Below, piece by piece: positions 16,606 through 26,392 of a stretch of 64,000 bases of DNA. Each line of letters starts with the position of its first letter. Positions within the stretch are counted from its first letter, which is position 1. The translations under genes and the position numbers were made by a program. The DNA is from Stenotrophomonas sp. 704A1 (GTDB taxonomy: Bacteria; Pseudomonadota; Gammaproteobacteria; Xanthomonadales; Xanthomonadaceae): positions 1,389,501 through 1,453,500 of the forward strand of contig NZ_CP130831.1 in assembly GCF_030549525.1 (NCBI RefSeq). The letters run 5' to 3'. The notes beneath the pieces are model-generated. The model did no database searches, was not told the origin of the DNA, and saw nothing but the letters and a program-made list of their open reading frames with translations.

Positions 16606-16876
16606 GGGACGGGGTTTCCTGCGGCAGGCGACGCCGGGCGGGGCCCGGGGCCGGTAAAATGGGGCGCCTATTGTGCGCTACCGCCGGCCGCAACGGGGTG
16701 CGGATGGTTTCCTGTACGCATGGTTCAGGATGAGTGCGGTATCATTCCGCTCTGAGCGAGTGAATCTCCCTCCGAACGAGCAGCGCCAGGGCACGCGATA
16801 AGAAGGGCGCCCAAAGCGCGGACCATCCCTTTTTTATCGCACTGCCATGCAGATGGCCGTGCCGTTGGAGTTCCCC
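16606..16876. promoter_or_regulatory. Long intergenic leader upstream of deaD
   Basis: 271 bp between divergent ybcJ-like and deaD genes. A TAAAAT -10 candidate on the plus strand (16655-16660) would give a leader of roughly 210 nt. The leader has AT-rich stretches (CCCTTTTTTATCGC at about 16827) and short possible open frames without good ribosome sites. Long leaders are known for E. coli csdA/deaD, so post-transcriptional cold control is plausible. Confidence 0.4.
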
Positions 16877-18805
16877 ATGTCCCACGATTCCCAGACGCCG
16901 GCCCAGGCGCCGATGCAGTTCGCGCAGCTTGGCCTGTCCGAGTCTGTCATGCAGGCCGTCACCGCCATCGGTTACGAAACCCCGTCGCCGATCCAGGCCG
17001 CCACCATCCCGGCGATGCTGGAAGGCCGCGACGTGCTCGGCCAGGCGCAGACCGGCACCGGCAAGACCGCCGCCTTCGCGCTGCCGGTACTGTCCAACAT
17101 CGACCTGCAGCAGATCAAGCCGCAGGCGCTGGTGCTGGCCCCGACCCGCGAACTGGCCATCCAGGTCGCCGAGGCCTTCCAGTCCTATTCCTCGAAGATC
17201 CCCGGTTTCCGCGTGCTGCCGGTCTACGGTGGCCAGCCCTACGGCCAGCAGCTGTCGGCCCTGCGCCGCGGCGTGCACGTCGTGGTCGGTACCCCCGGCC
17301 GCGTGATCGACCACCTGGACCGCAGCACCCTGGACCTGTCCGAGCTGAAGACCCTGGTGCTGGACGAAGCCGATGAAATGCTGCGCATGGGCTTCATCGA
17401 CGACGTCGAAGCGGTGCTGAAGAAGCTGCCGGCGCAGCGCCAGGTCGCGCTGTTCTCGGCGACCATGCCGCCGCAGATCCGCCGCATCGCGCAGACCTAC
17501 CTGCAGGACCCGGTGGAAGTGACCATCGCGGCCAAGACCACCACCTCGGCCAACATCCGCCAGCGCTACTGGTGGGTGAGCGGCATGCACAAGCTGGACG
17601 CGCTGACCCGCATCCTGGAAGTCGAGCCGTTCGACGCGATGATCATCTTCGCGCGGACCAAGGCCGGTACCGAAGAACTGGCCAGCAAGCTGCAGGCCCG
17701 TGGCCTGGCCGCTGCCGCGATCAACGGCGACATGCAGCAGGCCCAGCGTGAGCGCACCATCGCCATGCTGAAGGAAGGCAAGCTGGACATCCTGGTCGCC
17801 ACCGACGTGGCCGCCCGTGGTCTGGACGTGGAGCGCATCAGCCACGTGCTGAACTACGACATCCCGTACGACACCGAAAGCTACGTGCACCGCATCGGCC
17901 GTACCGGCCGTGCCGGCCGCAGCGGCGAGGCGATCCTGTTCGCCACCCCGCGCGAGAAGGGCATGCTGCGCCAGATCGAGCGCGCCACCCGCCAGCCGAT
18001 CGAGGAGATGCAGCTGCCGAGCGTGGAAGCGGTCAACGACAACCGCATCAACAAGTTCACCTCGCGCATCACCGAGACCCTCGGCCAGGGCGGCCTGGAC
18101 TTCTACCGCCAGCTGCTGGAGCGTTTCGAGGGCGAGCACAACGTGCCGGCCATCGACGTGGCTGCGGCGCTGGCCAAGATGCTGCAGGGCGACACCCCGT
18201 TCCTGCTGCAGCCGCCGGTGCGCGCCCCGCGTGAAGAGCGCGCGCCGCGCGAGCGCTTCGAGCGTCCGGAACGTGGCGAGCGCACCGAGCGCGGTCCGCG
18301 TTTCGAGCGTGGCCCGCGCCGTGACGATGCCGAGGGCGGCTTCGAGCAGCGCCCGCGCCGTGACGTGCCGCCGCGTGGCGCGCCGGAGCAGGGCATGGAG
18401 ACCTACCGCATCTCGGTCGGCCACCAGCACGGCGTGAAGCCGGCCAACATCGTCGGCGCCATCGCCAACGAGGCCGGCCTGGAAAGCCGCTTCATCGGCC
18501 GCATCGACATCCACGAGGACTTCTCGCTGCTCGACCTGCCGGCGCAGATGCCGTCGGACGTGCTGACCCACCTGCAGAAGGTGTGGGTCTCCGGCCAGCA
18601 GTTGCAGATGCGTCCGCTGGCCGCGGGCGAGGACATCAATCCGGCCCCGCGTCCGTTCAAGCCGCGCTTCGACAAGCGCGGTCCGGGTGGCCCCGGTGGT
18701 CCGGGTGGTCCGCGCCGCGGTGGCCCCGGTGGTCCCGGCGGTGATCGTGACAGCCGCCCGCCGCGTCGTGATGGTTTCAAGCCGCGCGGTCCGCGCAGCT
18801 ACTGA
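16877..18805 (+). CDS. deaD: DEAD-box RNA helicase, cold-shock type (DeaD/CsdA)
   Basis: A 642-residue ATP-dependent RNA helicase for ribosome assembly and mRNA decay in the cold. Motifs in order from the MSHDSQ start: Q motif (GYETPSPIQ), Walker A AQTGTGKT (57-64), PTREL, TPGR, DEAD in VLDEADEML, FSATMPP, HRIGRTGRAGR. After the helicase core come a dimerisation segment, an arginine-rich linker, the DbpA/CsdA RNA-binding domain (ETYRISVGHQHGVKPANIV) and a Gly/Pro/Arg tail (RGPGGPGGPGGPRRGG). Start chosen at 16877 with GGAG upstream. The RGG-like tail suggests non-specific RNA binding or condensate formation. Confidence 0.94.
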   Translation: MSHDSQTPAQAPMQFAQLGLSESVMQAVTAIGYETPSPIQAATIPAMLEGRDVLGQAQTGTGKTAAFALPVLSNIDLQQIKPQALVLAPTRELAIQVAEAFQSYSSKIPGFRVLPVYGGQPYGQQLSALRRGVHVVVGTPGRVIDHLDRSTLDLSELKTLVLDEADEMLRMGFIDDVEAVLKKLPAQRQVALFSATMPPQIRRIAQTYLQDPVEVTIAAKTTTSANIRQRYWWVSGMHKLDALTRILEVEPFDAMIIFARTKAGTEELASKLQARGLAAAAINGDMQQAQRERTIAMLKEGKLDILVATDVAARGLDVERISHVLNYDIPYDTESYVHRIGRTGRAGRSGEAILFATPREKGMLRQIERATRQPIEEMQLPSVEAVNDNRINKFTSRITETLGQGGLDFYRQLLERFEGEHNVPAIDVAAALAKMLQGDTPFLLQPPVRAPREERAPRERFERPERGERTERGPRFERGPRRDDAEGGFEQRPRRDVPPRGAPEQGMETYRISVGHQHGVKPANIVGAIANEAGLESRFIGRIDIHEDFSLLDLPAQMPSDVLTHLQKVWVSGQQLQMRPLAAGEDINPAPRPFKPRFDKRGPGGPGGPGGPRRGGPGGPGGDRDSRPPRRDGFKPRGPRSY

Positions 18806-18826
18806 TACCGGCGCAACTGCTTGAGC

Positions 18827-18850
18827 AACGCCAGCCTCCGGGCTGGCGTT
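18827..18850 (+). terminator. Terminator of deaD
   Basis: AACGCCAGCC-TCCG-GGCTGGCGTT, a perfect 10-bp stem 21 bp after the deaD stop. The T tract after it is weak (GTCCGTTGTG). Confidence 0.75.
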
Positions 18851-18991
18851 GTCCGTTGTGGGGCCGCCGATGGAGGCGGTCCCGGCCGCCGGCGGGGCGG
18901 CGCAGGCTTCGCATGGCCCACACATCCCCGGCCCTAGGCTGACCGGGTTCCACAGGAGATTGTCACCGCATCACATTCGGGGGGATCCAGG

Positions 18992-21416
18992 ATGGGTAGA
19001 CGTGGCAGGGACCAACACCGTCGGCGGGTGCCGATGACCCGCGGGCTGGGACTGCGGTTTGCGTTGTTGACAGGCATGGCGATCGGACTGGTCGGGCTGT
19101 CGGTCCTGATCCAGGAACTGCAGGCGGCCTCGACCGCCTGGATTGCGGGCCAGGGCTACTGGTCACGCGGGCAGCAGGACGCCACGGCGGCCCTGAGCCG
19201 GTACCTGGCCCGCGGCCACCTGCAGGACCTCGAGGATGCGCAGCGGGCACTGCAGGTGCCGTTGGGCGACCTGCAGGCCCGGCTGGCCCTCGAACAACCC
19301 GAACCGGACGAGGCGCAGGCCCGGGCCGGCTTCCTGCGTGGGGGCAATGCCCGCGCCGATATTCCGCGGCTGATCTTCTCCTTCCGCCACGCGCGCGACA
19401 TCGGCGCGTTCCGCGAGGCGACCTGGCTGTGGCGGCAGACCGATGGTGACCTGCTGGCGCTGCAGGCGCTGGCCGACGAACTGCGGCGGCGGCATGGCGC
19501 GGGTCCCCTGGATGACGCGTCCCGCGACGGTTACCTGCAACGCCTGCGCGATATCGACCGCGACCTGCGGGCGCAGGCGCAGGCGTTTTCGCAGGCACTG
19601 CTGCGCATGGCGCGCGCGGTGCGCATCGCCACCCTCACGGTCGGCGGCCTGTCGGTGCTGCTGATCAGCCTGGTGGCGGTGGGACTGGCGCGGCGCGTGG
19701 GCAAGGACCTCACCGAACATGAAAGCCGTTTCCGCGCCGCCTTCTACCAGGCCAACGTCGGCATGCTCAAGCTCGATGCCAGCGGCCGGGTGGTGGAGGC
19801 CAACCAGGCGATGGCCGACATTCTCGACCATCGCCGCGATGTGATGCTGCAGATGACACTGGCCGAGCTGCTGATGGAGGGCGAGCTGGTGCTGGACGAG
19901 GTGGGCCGGATCGACTGGGAACGGCAGCTGCGTCCCGGCGAACTGCGCTTCCGCCGCCGCGATGGCAGCCTGGTGTGGGGGGCGCTGGAGCGGCACCGGC
20001 GTGCGCAGCGCCAGCGACGGTCTTTCGGTGTTCGCCATCGTCGAGGATGTGAGCCAGAACCACGCGCTGGCGCGTGAGATCGAACACCACGCCAGCCACG
20101 ATCCGCTCACCGGGCTGATCAACCGCCGCGAGATCGAGCGGCTGCTGGAAAATGCGCTGCTGCAGGTGCGGGGCGAGGGCGGCACGCACGCGCTCGGGTA
20201 CATCAACCTGGATCATTTCAAGCTGGTCAACGACAGCTTCGGGCATGCTGCGGGCGACCAGATGCTGCGCAGCTTCGCCGAGTACCTGGTCGGCGCGGTG
20301 CGCGACGGCGACTGGGTCGGCCGCCTGGGTGCGGACGAATTCGCGGTGTTCCTGGCCCGCGCCAACCAGGATGAAGCCAAGCGCGTGCTGCAGCGGTTGA
20401 TCCGCAACCTCGGCCAGGCCACCTTCCCGATCAGCGAAGGCAGCCCGCAGCTGAGCTGCAGCGTCGGAGTGGTCGAGGTGACCGCCGAGGCGCCGGATGT
20501 GAACTGGCTGATGAGTGCGGCTGACAGCGCGTGCTATGCGGCCAAGCAGGCCGGCCGCAACCGCGTGCACTGCTTCAATGAGAACCGCCTGGCGCTGGAC
20601 GAACGGCGGCTGGAGGCCGAGCGGCTGCAGCGGGTCAGCCGGGCGATGGCCGAGAACCGCATGCTGCTGTATGCGCAGCGCATCGCCAGGGTCGGCGATC
20701 CGACCTACCTGCATTACGAAGTGCTGGTGCGCATGCGCGATACCGACGGCGCGCTGCACCTGCCCGGGCAGTTCATGCCCGCGGTGGAGCGCTATGGCAT
20801 GGCGGTGGTACTGGATCGGCATGTGCTGGGCCTGCTGTTCCGCCACCTGCAGGTGTGCCCGGCGCATGTGCGCCAGCTCGGCCTGTGCAACGTCAACGTG
20901 TCGGCCCAGTCCATCGCCGAGCCGGGGTTCCTGGCCTTTGTCTGCGACCTGCTGGAGCGCAACCGGGCGCTGGCCTCCAAGCTGTGCTTCGAGATCACCG
21001 AGACCGCGGCGATCAGCAACCTGAGCCAGGCCCGTGCGTTCATCGATGCGGTCAAGGCGCGCGGTTGCCGCATGGCGCTGGACGACTTCGGTTCGGGGCT
21101 GTCGTCGTTCGGCTACCTGCGCCAGCTGCCGGCGGACATGCTCAAGATCGACGGGGCCTTCGTGCGCGACATGGACACCGATCCGGTCAGTCGTGCCAGC
21201 GTGCGCGCGATCAGCGAGCTGGGCCGGGAGCTGCAGATGGAGGTGGTGGCCGAATGGGTGGAGACCGCCGACGTGGCCGAGGCACTGACCGCCCTGGGCG
21301 TGCAGGGGCTGCAGGGGTATGCCATCGAGCGCCCGCAGCCGCTGGAGCGGCTGACCCTGGCCGACCTGCGGCCGGTGCGCCTGGTGGCGGGCCCGGGCTC
21401 GCCGGCAGCCGGCTGA
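18992..21416 (+). pseudogene. PAS-GGDEF-EAL protein split by a +1 frameshift
   Basis: Two overlapping frames make one c-di-GMP protein. The first (18992-20077) encodes two membrane helices around a periplasmic helical sensor (LLTGMAIGLVGLSVLIQ; TLTVGGLSVLLISLVAVGLA) and a PAS domain (FYQANVGMLKLDASGRVVEANQ), then leaves frame. The second frame (to 21416) continues with the PAS end (LSVFAIVEDVSQNH), a degenerate GGDEF (GADEF) and an EAL-type domain (YEVLVR, IDGAFVRDMD, AEWVET). The join falls at a run of six G (19977-19982); removing one G restores a single reading frame. It may be a true pseudogene, a sequencing error or a slippery/phase-variable tract. The EAL core reads EVL, so phosphodiesterase activity is uncertain. 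Confidence 0.85.
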
Positions 21417-21556
21417 ACGCCATTGAGGATGCGGCCGGCCTGGCCTGTTGCGGCCGCCGGCCCCCTGGCCTACACATCGCCGGCCCGTTGCACTGCGATA
21501 ATGCCGGCAGGGGCGACGCGCAATGGGCGCGGACGTAAGCAGGAACGGGACGCGGC

Positions 21557-23221
21557 GTGGTCGGCAGGCAGGTGCGGTTCGAATCAGGGGCGGTGCTGGT
21601 CGTGCTGCTGGTGTGGTTGGCGCTGCCGTGGCTGGGCCACGCGCGCAGTGTCGAGGCCGGGCGTGACTACCTGCTGGTCGGTGCCGCCACCGCAGAGCCC
21701 ACCCCCCATCGCGCCTGTACGCCGGAGATGCTGGCCGGGCCGCGCCAGCAGGTGACGGTGCAGGCGCCGGCCGCCGGCTGGTCCGGCGAGCCGCAGGCGC
21801 TGGACGTCTTCAATGTATTCGCCGGAGAAGTCCGCCTGCAGCATGGCGACCGCGAGATCTGCGGCAACATGCAGGACGCGCGGACCCGCGATTCACGCTT
21901 CCGCGCCGGTATCGGCATGGTTGCGGTGCCCAAGGCGGGCAGCCACGAACCGTTCCGGGTGTCCTGGCAGGTGCCGCTGAAGGCGCGCTGGGTACCGACC
22001 CTGCGGCTGGGTGCGCCCAGCCCGGTGCAGCAGAACGATACCGCCCGGCTGCTGGTGCGAGCGGCCTGCATCGCGGTGGCGATCGCCCTGGCCCTGTCGG
22101 CGCTGATGGCCTACCTGACTACCCGCGATCGCAGCTTCCTGATCTACATCGGTTCCACCCTGGTACTGGTGCTGTGGCAGGCCATCCTCGGCGGGCTCGG
22201 CGGATACCCGGAGCCGTGGCTGCGGGTCGGCGAACGCGGCGCCTGGTGGCTGCTGGCGCTGACCGCCGCCACCCAGGCGCTGGTGCTGCCGGCGCTGTGG
22301 CGCCTGAACGGTGGCGACCGGGTGCTGCCGCGGTCGCGGCTGGGGCAGCAGGTGGTGCTGTGGGGGCTGCTGGCGTTGGCGGCGCTGGTGCCGTGGCTGC
22401 CGCGCAGCGGCCTGGGCGTGGTGGCCCAGCTGCTGGAGGGCACCTTCGTGCTGGGCTGCGCGCTGTCACTGGCGATGGGCATCTGGGCGCGCTGGCGCGG
22501 CGATGTCTGGTCGCTGGCCGGGCTGGCCGCGCTGGCGCCGATGCTGGTGCTGATCAGCGCCGATGCGGCCAGCGCGCGCTGGCTGATGGAGTACCGGGTG
22601 GAAGCGCTGCAGCTGGCGGTGACCTGGCTGCTGATGATGGCTGCCTACGCGCTCAACCTGCGCCTGGGGCGGCTGCGCCAGCAGCGCGACGAGATGCGCC
22701 AGCTGGCCGAGACCGACATGCTGACCGGACTGCCCAACCGGCGTGCCGGCCTGCACCAGCTGGGCCAGCACCTGCAGCGGGTGCAGCGTGACGGCGGCGC
22801 ACTGGTGATCGGCTTCCTCGACATCGATCTGTTCAAGGACATCAACGACCGCCATGGCCATGAGGTCGGCGACCAGGTGCTGGTGGCGGTCGCGCGCGCC
22901 CTGCGCGCGGCAGTGCGCAGCCAGGACCAGGTAGTGCGGATGGGCGGCGAGGAGTTCCTGCTGCTGTTGCCGGGCATGCCGCGCGGGATCGCCGCGGAGC
23001 GGCTCGAGCGCCTGCGCCAGCGCATCACCGACAGCTGCCGCGACCTGCAGGTGCCCGGCCTGGAAGTGACGGCCAGCATCGGCATGGCGCAGTGGCGGCC
23101 GGACGGGGACGACCTGGCCGCCCTGCTGCGGCGCGCCGACCATGCCATGTACGTGGCCAAGCGCAGTGGCCGCAACCGGGTGTTCGACGGCGAAACCGAC
23201 GATCCATCGGCCGCCGCATGA
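21557..23221 (+). CDS. Membrane diguanylate cyclase (7TM-type sensor, GGDEF)
   Basis: A 554-residue protein with signal/first helix, a periplasmic beta domain (about residues 35-160), six to seven membrane helices (ARLLVRAACIAVAIALALSA onward) and a C-terminal GGDEF domain. The active loop reads GGEEF, with FLDIDLFKDINDRHGHEVGD for metal/GTP binding, so it should make c-di-GMP. The layout resembles 7TMR-DISM receptors. It starts with GTG (21557); GATAAT at about 21497 may be its -10. It is the second c-di-GMP gene in a row. Confidence 0.88.
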   Translation: MVGRQVRFESGAVLVVLLVWLALPWLGHARSVEAGRDYLLVGAATAEPTPHRACTPEMLAGPRQQVTVQAPAAGWSGEPQALDVFNVFAGEVRLQHGDREICGNMQDARTRDSRFRAGIGMVAVPKAGSHEPFRVSWQVPLKARWVPTLRLGAPSPVQQNDTARLLVRAACIAVAIALALSALMAYLTTRDRSFLIYIGSTLVLVLWQAILGGLGGYPEPWLRVGERGAWWLLALTAATQALVLPALWRLNGGDRVLPRSRLGQQVVLWGLLALAALVPWLPRSGLGVVAQLLEGTFVLGCALSLAMGIWARWRGDVWSLAGLAALAPMLVLISADAASARWLMEYRVEALQLAVTWLLMMAAYALNLRLGRLRQQRDEMRQLAETDMLTGLPNRRAGLHQLGQHLQRVQRDGGALVIGFLDIDLFKDINDRHGHEVGDQVLVAVARALRAAVRSQDQVVRMGGEEFLLLLPGMPRGIAAERLERLRQRITDSCRDLQVPGLEVTASIGMAQWRPDGDDLAALLRRADHAMYVAKRSGRNRVFDGETDDPSAAA

Positions 23222-23254
23222 GCCGGGGAGGCGGCAATGCCGGATAATGGGGCG

Positions 23255-23977
23255 ATGACCACCCGACTCAACAAACATATCGCCGAGACCGGCTTCTGCT
23301 CCCGCCGCGAGGCCGATCGCCTGATCGCCGCCCGCAGGGTCACCGTCAATGGCCAGCCCGCCGGTACCGGCGCCGTGGTCGGCGAGGACGACACGGTGCT
23401 GGTCGACGGCCAGCCGCTGCGCGTACGCACCGCACGCAGGCCCGGTGCCCGCCGCCACGTCTATATCGTGCTGAACAAGCCGGTCGGGGTTACCTGCACC
23501 ACCGAAACCTCGGTCAAGGGCAACATCGTCGATTTCGTCGGCCACGAGCAGCGCATCTTCCCGATCGGCCGCCTGGACAAGGACTCCGAAGGCCTGATCC
23601 TGATGACCAGCAACGGCGACATCGTCAACCAGATCCTGCGGGCCGAGAACGGCCACCAGAAGGAATACCTGGTGGCGGTGAACAAGCCGGTCACCGACGA
23701 GTTCCTGCGTGGCATGGCCCGCGGCGTGCGCATCCACGACCAGATGACGCTGCCGTGCCGGACCTCGCGGATCGCCAAGTTCGGTTTCCGCATCACCCTG
23801 CAGCAGGGCCTGAACCGGCAGATCCGCTTGATGGCCGCCGAGTTCGGCTACCGCGTGACCCAGCTGCGCCGCGTGCGCATCGACAACATCAAGATCGGTG
23901 CGCTGAAGCCGGGGCAGTGGCGCAACCTGACCGAGCAGGAACTGCACGGGCTGTTGCCGCAGCAGCAGGACTGGTAG
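23255..23977 (+). CDS. rluF: 23S rRNA pseudouridine synthase RluF
   Basis: A 240-residue RsuA-family enzyme: N-terminal S4 domain (LNKHIAETGFCSRREADRLI) and catalytic core with IGRLDKDSEGLIL, where the Asp attacks uridine, plus the RluF-type NRQIRLMAAEFGYRVTQLRRVRI end. E. coli RluF modifies U2604 of 23S rRNA. Start is the ATG of MTTRLNK; an upstream in-frame ATG at 23237 would add six residues that do not belong to the S4 fold. It lies between two GGDEF genes but is functionally unrelated. Confidence 0.9.
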   Translation: MTTRLNKHIAETGFCSRREADRLIAARRVTVNGQPAGTGAVVGEDDTVLVDGQPLRVRTARRPGARRHVYIVLNKPVGVTCTTETSVKGNIVDFVGHEQRIFPIGRLDKDSEGLILMTSNGDIVNQILRAENGHQKEYLVAVNKPVTDEFLRGMARGVRIHDQMTLPCRTSRIAKFGFRITLQQGLNRQIRLMAAEFGYRVTQLRRVRIDNIKIGALKPGQWRNLTEQELHGLLPQQQDW

Positions 23978-24045
23978 CAGCAGGCGCCGGGACGGCGGCC
24001 GGCTTCGGCTAGACTCTGCGGCGACCTGCCGGAACATGACGCTGC

Positions 24046-25116
24046 ATGATCAAGCCCGACAAGCCCGCCAACGAAGCGCTCCGCCTGGAAGCGCTGTACC
24101 GCTACCGCATCCTTGATTCGGAACGGGAGCGGTCCTTCGACGATCTGGTCGCCATCGCCAAGGCGGTGTGTGGCACGACGATGGCCGCCGTGACCCTCAT
24201 CGACGTCGAGCGGCAGTGGTTCAAGTCGATACAGGGCATCGATGCCGCCGAGACCCTGCGCAGCGAATCGATGTGCGGCCACGCGATCCTGCAGCCGCAG
24301 CAGATCATGGTGGTGGAGGACGCATTGCAGGATGCGCGCTTCCACGACAACCCGGTCGTCACCGGTGATCCGTACGTGCGCTTCTACGCCGGCGCGCCGC
24401 TGATCAGCAGCGACGGCCTGCCACTGGGCACGCTCTGCGTGTTCGATGCGCGGCCGCAGCACCTGGCCGCCGACAAGGCCGAGGCGCTGGCCGCGCTGTC
24501 CAGGCAGGTGATGCTGGTGATGGAGCTGCGGCGCTTCGCACTGGACATCCAGCGGCACATGCTTGAGCGCGAGGATTACGAGCGGTTGCTGTCGGACTAC
24601 CACGATGTGCTGCTGGCGCAGAATGCCGACCTGGCCGAGCAGAGCCGCACCGATGCATTGACCGGGCTGCCCAACCGGCGCGCGCTGGCCGCCGCGCTGC
24701 AGGAGGCCGTGGCGGCCACCGACGGGCCGCCCCGCCAGACCTGCGTTGCGCTGGTGGATATCGACCACTTCAAGCACATCAACGATTTCCAGGGCCATGC
24801 GACCGGCGACCGGGTGCTGGCCGAGCTGGGGGTGATGCTGCGCTCGCATTTTGCCGGGCGCGGCATGGCCGCCCGCTATGGTGGCGAGGAGTTCGTGGTG
24901 CTGATGCCGGAGGCAGAGCTGCGGACGGCCGAGCTGCAGTGCGAATTCCTGCGCGTGGCGGTCTCCAACCTGCCGTTCGGCTTCCCGGTGACGGTGAGCA
25001 TCGGTGTTGCCCAGCATCAGGCGGGGGAGACGCCCGAGCAGACCCTGGCGCGGGCCGACGCGGCGCTGTACCGGGCCAAGGGCGGCGGCCGCAACCGGGT
25101 CGAGGTTGCCGGGTAG
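24046..25116 (+). CDS. GAF-GGDEF diguanylate cyclase
   Basis: A 356-residue soluble protein: an N-terminal GAF sensor (residues ~20-165: FDDLVAIAKAVCGTTMAAVTL, SMCGHAIL, YAGAPLISSDGLPLGTLCVFD), a coiled-coil linker, then a GGDEF domain (TDALTGLPNRRAL, DIDHFKHINDFQGHATGD, YGGEEFVVLMPEA). The intact GGEEF loop predicts GTP-to-c-di-GMP synthesis, controlled by a small ligand or redox signal through GAF. No membrane segment. It is 68 bp after rluF and could share its transcript. Confidence 0.9.
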   Translation: MIKPDKPANEALRLEALYRYRILDSERERSFDDLVAIAKAVCGTTMAAVTLIDVERQWFKSIQGIDAAETLRSESMCGHAILQPQQIMVVEDALQDARFHDNPVVTGDPYVRFYAGAPLISSDGLPLGTLCVFDARPQHLAADKAEALAALSRQVMLVMELRRFALDIQRHMLEREDYERLLSDYHDVLLAQNADLAEQSRTDALTGLPNRRALAAALQEAVAATDGPPRQTCVALVDIDHFKHINDFQGHATGDRVLAELGVMLRSHFAGRGMAARYGGEEFVVLMPEAELRTAELQCEFLRVAVSNLPFGFPVTVSIGVAQHQAGETPEQTLARADAALYRAKGGGRNRVEVAG

Positions 25117-25194
25117 CCTTCGGCGGTGGCCTGGTCGCAGCAGGTGCGACCGCGACGGACGACCATGGACGTCCTGCCTTCGCGGATCCCGACC

Positions 25195-26355
25195 ATGCTG
25201 CAGACCCTGGCCGTCGCCCATTACCGTTCATTGCATGGGCTGGTACTGCCGCTGCAGCAGCTCAATGTGGTCACCGGTGACAACGGCAGCGGCAAGTCCA
25301 GCCTGTACCGCGCGCTGCGCCTGCTGGCGGAAACCGCGCAGGGCGGCGTCGCTGCCGTGCTGGCGCGGGAAGGCGGGCTGGGGTCGGCGCTGTGGGCCGG
25401 CCCGGAACAGCTGGACAGGCGCGTACAGGCCGGCGAGTTGCCGCTGCAGGGCGGGCCGCGGCAGGCCCCGGTAGGGCTCAGGCTGGGCTTCAGCACCGGC
25501 GATTTCGGCTATGCCATCGATCTTGGCTATCCACCCCCCAGCCGTTCGGCGTTCGCGCTGGATCCGCAGATCAAGGCCGAGGCGATCTGGGCCGGACCGT
25601 TCCTGCGCAGCGCGACGCTGCTGGTCGATCGTCGCGGTGCGCTGGTGCGGCAGCGGCATGCCCGCGGCTGGGACGTGGTGGATGATCATCTGTCGGTGTT
25701 CGACAGCCTGTTCACCCAGGTGGGCGATCCACAGCGCATGCCCGAAGCGATCGCGCTGCGCGAGTACATCCGGCGCTGGCGTTTCTACGACCATTTCCGC
25801 AGCGATGCCGACGCGCCGGCACGGCAACCGGCGATGGCCACGCGCACGCCGGTGCTGCATCACGATGGACGTGACCTGGCCGCAGCGTGGGTGACCATCC
25901 TGGAGATCGGCGATCCGCAGGCGCTGGCGGCCTGCGTCGATGATGCGTTCCCAGGCGCTACGGTCAGCTACGTGGAAGCCGAGGGCCGGCTGCTGCTCCG
26001 CTTCCATCAGCCCGGGCTGCTGCGCCCGCTGGCGATGAGCGAACTGTCCGATGGAACGCTGCGCTTCCTGTTGCTGGCCGCCGCGCTGCATACCCCGCGG
26101 CCGCCACCGCTGCTGGTGCTCAACGAGCCGGAGACCAGCCTGCACCCGGACCTGCTGCCGGCGCTGGCACGCCTGATCATCGCCGCCAGCGCACGCAGCC
26201 AGGTCTGGGTGGTGTCACATGCCAGCCGCCTGATCGCCGCGCTGGCCCAGGCAGACGGGTGCCACGCGCTGCATCTCTACAAGGAGCACGGGCGGACCCT
26301 GCTGAGCGGCCAGGGCCTGCTGGATGCACCGGCATGGCACTGGCCGCAGCGCTGA
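25195..26355 (+). CDS. Stand-alone AAA ATPase (AAA_15/21, OLD-like)
   Basis: A 386-residue P-loop ATPase of the SMC/ABC-like AAA_21 group. Walker A is GDNGSGKSS near residue 30, Walker B with signature LLVLNEPETSLHPDLLPAL, and the switch region WVVSHASRLIAAL. The region in between (residues ~60-290) is a poorly conserved insert with charged helices. Such proteins occur alone or with TOPRIM/HNH partners in defence or DNA-repair contexts; no partner is seen here, and base composition matches the host. The N-terminal start is uncertain: upstream ATGs at 25126 and 25165 are in frame, but LQTLAVAHYRSLHG is the usual opening of this family. Confidence 0.75.
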   Translation: MLQTLAVAHYRSLHGLVLPLQQLNVVTGDNGSGKSSLYRALRLLAETAQGGVAAVLAREGGLGSALWAGPEQLDRRVQAGELPLQGGPRQAPVGLRLGFSTGDFGYAIDLGYPPPSRSAFALDPQIKAEAIWAGPFLRSATLLVDRRGALVRQRHARGWDVVDDHLSVFDSLFTQVGDPQRMPEAIALREYIRRWRFYDHFRSDADAPARQPAMATRTPVLHHDGRDLAAAWVTILEIGDPQALAACVDDAFPGATVSYVEAEGRLLLRFHQPGLLRPLAMSELSDGTLRFLLLAAALHTPRPPPLLVLNEPETSLHPDLLPALARLIIAASARSQVWVVSHASRLIAALAQADGCHALHLYKEHGRTLLSGQGLLDAPAWHWPQR

Positions 26356-26392
26356 GAGCGGCCGCCTGCGCACCGCCACGGCCCGCCGGCAC

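Noticed and set aside
16704..16755. Two short frames (9 and 11 codons) in the deaD leader
   Set aside because: No Shine-Dalgarno sequence and no evidence of conservation; could be chance.
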